Assembly: GCA_004431415.1 (NCBI GenBank)
Contig: QPMI01000677.1
Coordinates: 1-20,127 of the forward strand
Origin: Cyanophora paradoxa
Lineage: Eukaryota > Glaucocystophyceae > Cyanophorales > Cyanophoraceae
Direction: 5' to 3'
DNA length: 20,127 bases
Below the pieces are notes generated by a model. That model saw nothing but the letters and a program-made list of their open reading frames with translations, had not been told where the DNA came from and did no database searches. Both the position numbers and the translations under genes were made by a program. Of the stretch, positions 11,757-17,633 are shown in pieces (position 1 is the first letter of the stretch; each line of letters opens with the position of its first letter).

Positions 11757-11802
11757 GTCGGGGTACCCCCCGACTCATTCCCCCCTAAACTTGGGGGCTC
11801 GG
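11757..11802. other. Paired competing hairpins downstream of the gene stop, unit 3
   Basis: Same structure: GTCGGGG pairs with CCCCGAC, or the CCGA of that second arm pairs with the later TCGG together with a C5/G5 stem. About 80-130 nt 3' of the TGA at 11885. Confidence 0.6.
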
Positions 11803-11884
11803 TGCTTAAAAGCGAAGGCTCTGGGGTACATCGACGAAATTTGACTTGCTCCACAAAATTGCAAGGCGCTCAAGAACTCTACGC

Positions 11885-14800
11885 TCACTGGAAGTTCAAC
11901 TGCGGCCCTACAAACTGCTTGCACCGCTCCACTAGCTCATCTAGTCTACCTGGGTCAGCAAACCGATCCTCCTCGGCCACTAGCGGCTTGCGGAACCATT
12001 CTTTCGCAACCGCAACAAATGGTGCGCAGTCCATTGGGCTGCGCTGGTGGTGCCCGGCGCATACCACCCGACCCCATCGAGGCGAGAAAAGAATCTCGAG
12101 CACGCGGTCAGCTCGGCATCTTGCCTTGAGATGGAGCAGGTCGTGTGGAAGGTCATATCATGCACAGGCTCCGAGAGCTGAAGAGGGCCTGCACTAATGC
12201 AGCGGCGTGACTCTTGATGTGACTCTGCTCGTATATATATGAGCTCGAGGCAATCAGCAAGAGTGGTTACTGATATCCATGGACAGAAAAAAGGAAACCA
12301 CAAGTAGAAAAAGGAAGAGGCGCACGGCCAGTGGTCCCACTCGAGATTGGTGAAGCCCCGGAGGAACCATTTGCCTCCGGTGTTGTTCCCGGTACATCAA
12401 GCCTGCACTTGACTGGAGACGCTGCAGCGCGCGGCACCTTGCGTGGCCGTGCACTCCAGTGCACCGTCGTTTGGCGGTAGGCGAGCCAGCTTCTCGACGT
12501 ACGCACGTGCTGCGGGGCTCGCTGCCCTCGCGTCCCGTATCGCGGTTGCGACCACGGCGATGCTCCCCCGTACCGATCTGGAGCCTCCTTCCTCCCGTGA
12601 CATTGCAGGGAACCAGTGCAGTTTCGCCTTCAGGTATTGCTCAGCGCGTTGAAGTATCGGTTCTCGGTGTGTTCGCCACGCTGCGACGCGCCCAAGTCAG
12701 AGCACGTTCAGCGGGAAAGGGAAATAAGAAGGAAAAGAAACAAAGGAAAAGAAAGAAAGAGAAGGGGGGTACGCGACCGTCTGTACAAGCAGGACAGGAT
12801 GGGTGTCGGAATAGGCCGCTCAGGTGTGCCTAGCCATAGAGGCTTGTTTCCTCGTGTATGGCGGAGGCACATACGCCTCAACATCGATGTCCACATCGAC
12901 AATTGTCCCGCGCCGTTTGGCTGAGTTTTTCTCGTGAGCTTGAGCATTTGCGATAACCGTTGCTCGTACCTGTTGGACTTTCCGTGTAGTTCTCCTGTAT
13001 GCCGTCGCGCCGAGTTCGTCCACCTCGGGGTACTCCTCTCCAGAGTCGTTGCCCCCATTCAGCATCCGTGTTGACGCTTAGCACCTGTACCTGTATTTCT
13101 CCTGCACCGGAATTAGAGTTCAGTAACCCCTTCTGTGGCGTCGTCTTCGTACCCCTCGCACGCACCGCCAGCTCTGGCTTCATGCGGCCGGGTGAAGAGC
13201 TCGTTCGCCGGCGCTTCGTGGTGGAGAACGGCAGGGTTTCCCATTGCCTCGTGGCACGCCTGTGGAGAACGGCAGGGTACGCGCATCAGCTCCACGTGTC
13301 GGGGGGGGGGGGGGTACGCGTAGCGAAGGGGGGGGGGGGGGGGGGGGGGGTAGTCGAACCTCCATTGGACTTGGCGCCTGTTCGGGAGCCGGGCCTGGGT
13401 CTTGACCTGCTTGCCGCGCGGCCTCCCACGCTGCTCGCGCGCCGCCTTGCGTTGCCGTGCTCCTCGTCGTCGAATGCCTTGGCTAGATCTACAAGGCCTT
13501 TGAATATGAGCTGGTTGGCAATTGTCGCCCACCGCCGAAAACGCGATTTGCGGACAAGGTCTGAAGATAATGCCGACTGATATGCTGCTTGCCGGCCCTG
13601 CAAGAAGGCGAAGAAGCTCCTTGCCGCTCTTCCGAACAGCCTGCAGGACCTGCACATCGCTTGCAATCTTGCCGCCACGACCGACATCCCTGTTGCCTCC
13701 GTACGCGTTGCACTTCCGAAGAAGCTTCTTCACCTCCGGGTACGACACGAGATCGTCCTGCGCCTTGCGCTTCCGCCCTTTCCCACGTGGCAACTCTTCC
13801 ACCAACGCGGCCTCTGCAGCTGCTGCTGCAAGCTCCACACATGCATGAAGCCTGCGTCGCCATTGGTAAGAAAAAAACTTTACCCCCCTCCGCCCCCCCC
13901 CCCCCCCCGGATGCATACCACAGCTGGAGTGATTCGCCTTCCCGTGTCTGCTGCTGTGCTGCGTGCACTGATTGAGCGAGACTGCGGAACTGGCCCTTCA
14001 TTTCTTCCTTCGTGCCAAGTACATTGCTTGCTGGCTGAGCCCGAGAGTCGCTTGCATACGCAGAAGGTTGATTTCAGACTGTCCGTTTGTGACCTAATAT
14101 AAAATTAAGAACATGTTACGAAAAGACAGAGCATGAAAGCATCGTGCACCTCCATGAAAGCATTTGCAAGACCTTGTGCCCGTGCAGGCTCACGGTCCAA
14201 CTCAGCGTCTCTCCTGGCCGCAGGGCCAGAAGCTGTGTGAGCACAGCAGCAGCTGAGCGGATCTCGCCATCATCAGGGGCTGCATCACATTTCGGTTTTC
14301 AAAATAGAATGCAGTGATTTGAAGGGGACGTACTGTAGAATCGAGTGATGAATTGCTCGATCGCCCGTAGAAGAACACCTCTATCCAGAGCGATAGGAAC
14401 TCTTCGATTCAACAGCGTATGATCGTTTGTCATCGCTAGTACTTTGTGTCATCCTTGCCCTCCTGAAAGTCCAGAGACAAGATGACCTGACCGGGCAGCA
14501 AGTAAGCAGAAGAAGCACGAGGCAAGCTGGCATGGACACGTGCCAGATCTATCTCTCGCAGTCGTCTCTCACGGATGTAGATCTTGTTGGTATAGAAGCT
14601 CGTCACCCGGCCTTTAGCCAGTCGTAGTGCCTGGCTCGAAGGTCCGTATCCACTGCAAACTCACCGTGCGCCCTGGCACGCCAAGGCCCAGAAATGCACA
14701 CTGTGCCTGCAGTGAGTGCCGTGCTTCAACTGGCCAAGATAGATAGATGCTTACGTCCATATCAATGAGCTCATCGAGTTGAGAAGAGCTTGAGGTATCT

Positions 14801-15260
14801 TCCTTGTCGCCAGCAGCTATATCAGCATCTGGATGAGGGTCGGGACCGGTGCGCTGAAGGCTTGGCGATTCGAGTGCGACCTAAATGCAGTATCTCATGG
14901 CGAATCTCAAGCTAAAGAAGATCGAGGACGCACAGTGCTCATGAAGTGCTTCAGAGCATGGAGATCCTCCAGTGTCCGTGTCCGGTTCTTTGCTGGTTCA
15001 CCTCGAAACTGCAACCGACAAGCGTTCGCCTGAGCTTGCCGAGCCGCTTCTGTCACCTGGATAAGTTGGTCTTAGATTCCATTCGATCAATTCTTTGAGC
15101 TGCAGAGCACCTCATCAAGCCAATCAAACAACTCTGAAATTTGGGGCCTCGAAACGCTCCCTTTGTGCCCACAAACAGGTTTGCGCAGTGCACGCAAGCA
15201 TCTGGCAGGGGGCAGGTCGACGATGATGTCCTCCACAATAATGCACTTGGGGGTCCAGAT
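11885..15260 (-). CDS. Unrecognised multi-exon gene, copy 3 (72 nt missing in exon h)
   Basis: Same gene, from exon a (15111-15260) to the TGA at 11885. The upstream exons a, b and c are well resolved here and listed separately. Exon h has lost 72 net bases around 13069-13092, removing the conserved AENSFQALKQVAAVLEQMGS region; the length is a multiple of three, but the junction also carries about 15-20 bases with no clear match, so the copy may be a real variant or a damaged read. Other differences are one-base indels. Confidence 0.7.
14334..14880 (-). other. Exon c (consensus 550 nt), largest exon
   Basis: Starts after ATTTAG with VALESPSLQRTGPDPHPDAD, continues through an acidic serine stretch GDKEDTSSSSQLDELIDMD and a basic segment TNKIYIRERRLREIDLARVH, and ends SKMFLSLWIEVFFYGRSSNS then SLDFY plus one base. 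Observed lengths are 546, 544 and 547; correcting indels against the other copies gives 550, i.e. 183 codons plus one base. A possible in-frame 48-nt intron lies inside (GTAAGCATC to CACTGCAG, about 14713-14760). Confidence 0.65.
14934..15056 (-). other. Exon b (123 nt, 41 codons)
   Basis: Flanked by a 54-nt intron (15057-15110, GTGCTC...ATCCAG) and a 53-nt intron (14881-14933, GTGCGTCC...ATTTAG). It encodes VTEAARQAQANACRLQFRGE and continues to HALKHFMST, phase 0 at both ends. The sequence is nearly identical in units 1-3. The helical, basic N-terminal half could be a coiled segment. Confidence 0.65.
15111..15260 (-). other. Exon a (consensus 149 nt)
   Basis: Encodes LDPQVHYVEDIIVDLPPARC, then LRALRNLFVGTKGAFRGPKF, ending WLDE. 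In unit 1 the exon is exactly 149 nt (4515-4663), two bases plus 49 codons; this copy has a net extra base. Preceded by TTTGCAG and followed by GTGCTCTGCAG. Acidic and hydrophobic residues alternate as expected for a folded protein, and the other frames are much less protein-like. Confidence 0.65.
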
Positions 15261-15314
15261 CTGCAAACATGATAAGACAAAGAGGCGGCGTGCAGATTTC
15301 ACAGAGAAACGCAC

Positions 15315-15484
15315 AGATCTCGAAGGGTGCATGTGCTTGTCGCCTTCTGCCAGCGCCACCAGCGTCGCCGCCCGCTGCGCCGTCCAGGGCGCCACCCGCC
15401 GCGCCGCCTCCCGTGCCGCCTCCCGCGCCGCCTCCCGCGCCGCCTCCCGCGCCGCCTCCCGCGCCGCCTCCCGCGCCGCGCACC
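15315..15484 (-). other. Possible 5' exon region before exon a, unit 3
   Basis: Upstream of the 54-nt intron 15261-15314 (donor GTGCGTTTC, acceptor TTTGCAG). The frame ending HAPFEI joins exon a in phase, giving a Tyr codon across the junction; the more protein-like frame, with TAQRAATLVALAEGDKHMHP, does not, unless a different donor is used. No convincing start codon is seen in the joining frame. Confidence 0.35.
15403..15480. repeat. 12-bp tandem microrepeat gccgcctcccgc, about six copies
   Basis: Six consecutive 12-mers (the first ending in t instead of c) are followed by a partial one. A 12-bp period keeps any reading frame; on the minus strand one frame reads as repeated Arg-Glu-Ala-Ala followed by a segment RRVAPWTAQRAATLVALAEG. 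That segment is protein-like, but its phase does not fit the next exon through the observed GTGCG donor, so coding here stays unproven. Confidence 0.85.
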
Positions 15485-15880
15485 GGGCCGGGGGGAGGGG
15501 GAGGGACAGGGCCGGGGGGGGGGCGGGCCCGGGGGAGGGGCGGGGCCGGGGGAGAGGACGGGCCCGGGGGGAGGGGCGGGGCCGGGGGGGGGGGGGGGGG
15601 GGGGGGGGGCGGGGGGGAGGGCGGGCCCGGGGGGGGGCGGGCCCGGGGGGAGGGGCGGGGCCCGGGGGGAGGGGCGGGGCCGGGGGAGGGGGGGGGGGCG
15701 GGGGGAGGCGGGCCCGGGGGAGGGGCGGGCCCGGGGGGAGGGGCGGGCCCGGGGGGAGGGGCGGGGCCGGGGGGAGGGACGGGCCCGGGGGGAGGGGCGG
15801 GCCCGGGGGGAGGGACGGGCCCGGGGGGAGGGGCGGGGCCGGGGGGAGGGGCGGGGCCCGGGGGAGGGGGAGGGGCGGGG
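15485..15880. repeat. G-rich minisatellite, unit 3/4 junction
   Basis: About 396 bases of the G-rich array, the longest copy, including an almost uninterrupted G run around 15584-15610. The second half is regular, with repeats close to gggcccggggggagggac of about 18 bp. Confidence 0.95.
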
Positions 15881-15884
15881 ACAA

Positions 15885-16040
15885 GCTCAAGGCCGGAGCC
15901 GCCCCCGAGGCCGCCCACGAGGCCACCACCCGCCGCGCGGCCCGCCAGAAGGGGGTTGGGAGATGAGCTGGAGGTCCACTCCATCTCTTCCTCCCCAAAG
16001 AGTGTGCTCCTGGGGTCGACATGCTGCGCAGTCGGGCATA
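15885..16040 (-). other. Possible far-5' coding segment upstream of the G-rich array
   Basis: On the minus strand one frame reads LFGEEEMEWTSSSSPNPFWR then AARRVVASWAASGAAPALSL just before the C-rich array. The same segment occurs at about 5235-5390 and 10547-10700. Tryptophans, GC-rich third positions and an ATG upstream (MPDCAACRP) make it protein-like, but a plus-strand frame (EAAHEATTRRAARQKGLGDE) is also open, so this is only a candidate first exon. Confidence 0.3.
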
Positions 16041-16220
16041 AGACACCGAAAAGCAGCGATCGCTTGGCCAATGAGAAGGCGGTGGACGTCAAGCCCGCGG
16101 CGACCGTTAGAACTGAGAACCCAGAAGCGATCGCCGGCCCAGCAGCTCTTTGTTAGAGGTCGGACTCGCTGGGTATGGCGCCGAACACAAAGCGATCGCC
16201 GAGCAATGAGAAGGCTCTAT

Positions 16221-16522
16221 GCGCGGGGCAGATCTAGCGATCCAATTGAATAGAGAATCTCTATGCGAGCAAGCTCGCAGCGCTACGGGAGGCGGGCACG
16301 CACTGCAGGCGTTGGCGTTGGCTGGTGCGACGAACTTGAAGCAGCTCCTGCGCAAGCGATCGCCGGTCAGAGCGCGGGGCAGATCTAGCGATCCAATTGA
16401 ATAGAGAATCTCTATGCGAGCAAGCTCGCAGCGCTACGGGAGGCGGGCACGCACTGCAGGCGTTGGCGTTGGCTGGTGCGACGAACTTGAAGCAGCTCCT
16501 GCGCAAGCGATCGCCGGTCAGA
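16221..16522. repeat. Nested 151-bp element, tandem duplicate in unit 4
   Basis: Two nearly identical copies, 16221-16371 and 16372-16522, period 151. The copies share the paired palindromes atagagaatctctat and gcgagcaagctcgc and one GCGATCGC each. Confidence 0.93.
16250..16278. other. Two adjacent palindromes (possible cruciform), first 151-bp element
   Basis: atagagaatctctat is a perfect 7-bp inverted repeat around one central base, directly followed by gcgagcaagctcgc, a 6-bp inverted repeat around two bases. The same pair recurs at 16401-16429 and in the elements of units 2 and 3; unit 1 has a broken first arm. They could bind a dimeric protein or fold as stem-loops in RNA. Confidence 0.7.
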
Positions 16523-16625
16523 GAGCCTTCTCATCGCTCCGGCGATCGCTAGGCCCTGGTACCGAGTACTCCGGGGCGATCGCCAGCGCGAACCGTCGGA
16601 CGACGGACGCGGCGCCGGCGATCGC

Positions 16626-17112
16626 TTGAAAAAGGCCCCGGCCAGATCCGAGCCCACGGCCCGGGCATAGTGAACATAGTGCCAAAATTTCGCTCCGAAA
16701 ACGCTTTTTAGAAGGATCGGAAGAAAGCGCGCCCAGGCAGGTCCGAGGGCGGTTCCGGGACGTACCTACTGACTCAGAGCTGCTTGCGCTGGGCCCGCCG
16801 GGCGACGCCATGGTTGAGAGATCGAATCCCTGCGCGCCGCCTTACAGCGGCCGAGGAAGGGCGACGGCTGCAGAATTCGATGATGTGAACCTCGGACAAA
16901 GCGAAAGCGTGTAGCTAGCGCGCGCCGGCGCCGCGGGTGAAGCCGATGAAGCGAGCGATGTGTACTCCTCGCGTGCGCGGGCGCGGCGAAGTCGCCTGCG
17001 GGGCGGGCGTGGCGCCGCGGGGCTGAGCACGGCGCGCGCGCGCGCTGAAGCGAACGCTATGCGCGAGCTTTGCGCGAGCTTTGCGTCGACGCCGCGCGCC
17101 TCACTTTCGAAG
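16626..17112. other. Spacer 3' of the gene, no gene seen (unit 4)
   Basis: Equivalent of 612-1089. GC-rich, with alternating CG stretches (gcgcgcgcgcgctg near 17033) that could adopt Z-DNA. I see no supported gene or RNA here; short open frames shift between copies. Confidence 0.5.
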
Positions 17113-17158
17113 GTCGGGGTACCCCCCCGACTCATTCCCCCCTAAACTTGGGGCTCGG
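17113..17158. other. Paired competing hairpins downstream of the gene stop, unit 4
   Basis: GTCGGGG at 17113 can pair with the CCCCGAC ending at 17131. Alternatively the CCGA inside that arm pairs with TCGG at 17155-17158 while C5 pairs with G4-G5 around ctaaactt. Both cannot form together. It is 84 nt past the stop on the transcribed strand, so a role in 3' end formation or transcript stability is possible but only inferred. Confidence 0.6.
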
Positions 17159-17241
17159 TGGCTTAAAAGCGAAGGCTCTGGGGTACATCGACGAAATTTG
17201 ACTTGCTCCACAAAATTGCAAGGCGCTCAAGAACTCTACGC

Positions 17242-17633
17242 TCACTGGAAGTTCAACTGCGGCCCTACAAACTGCTTGCACCGCTCCACTAGCTCATCTA
17301 GTCTACCTGGGTCAGCAAACCGATCCTCCTCGGCCACTAGCGGCTTGCGGAACCATTCTTTCGCAACCGCAACAAATGGTGCGCAGTCCATTGGGCTGCG
17401 CTGGTGGTGCCCGGCGCATACCACCCGACCCCATCGAGGCGAGAAAAGAATCTCGAGCACGCGGTCAGCTCGGCATCTTGCCTTGAAGATGGAGCCAGCG
17501 GTCGTGTGGAAGGTCATATCATGCACAGGCTCCGAGAGCTGAAGGAGGGCCTGCACTAATGCAGCGGCGTGACTCTTGATGGTGACTCTGCTCGTGATAT
17601 ATATGAGCTCGAGGCAATCAGCAAGAGTGGTTA
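17242..17633 (-). other. Exon j, last exon (392 nt) with stop codon
   Basis: Encodes TTLADCLELIYITSRVTIKS, HAAALVQALLQLSEPVHDMT, FHTTAGSIFKARCRADRVLE, ILFSPRWGRVVCAGHHQRSP, MDCAPFVAVAKEWFRKPLVA and EEDRFADPGRLDELVERCKQ, ending FVGPQLNFQ and TGA. In unit 4 it is open without any indel. All units share the stop. Several cysteines and histidines occur, but not in a spacing I recognise as a metal site. Confidence 0.75.

Larger units (their letters stand above)
10543..15880. repeat. Tandem unit 3 of the 5.3 kb array
   Basis: A complete 5338-base unit, the longest of the three, partly because its G-rich array is longest (396 bp). It has two copies of the 151-bp element and all eight GCGATCGC sites. 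Unlike the other units it lacks 72 net bases inside exon h (about 13069-13092). The 12-bp gccgcctcccgc microrepeat is most regular here. Confidence 0.97.
16056..16625. promoter_or_regulatory. GCGATCGC palindrome cluster, unit 4 (eight sites)
   Basis: Sites start at 16056, 16127, 16192, 16356, 16507, 16542, 16576 and 16618. An eight-base word is expected about once per 65 kb in random sequence, so eight in 570 bases is far from chance, even allowing for one site duplicated with the 151-bp element. Flanks differ between sites, so apart from that pair they are not copies of one longer repeat. Confidence 0.6.

Noticed and set aside
17590-17606. TATA-like tatatat as a promoter
   Set aside because: It lies within exon j and encodes part of LIYIT, conserved as coding sequence.
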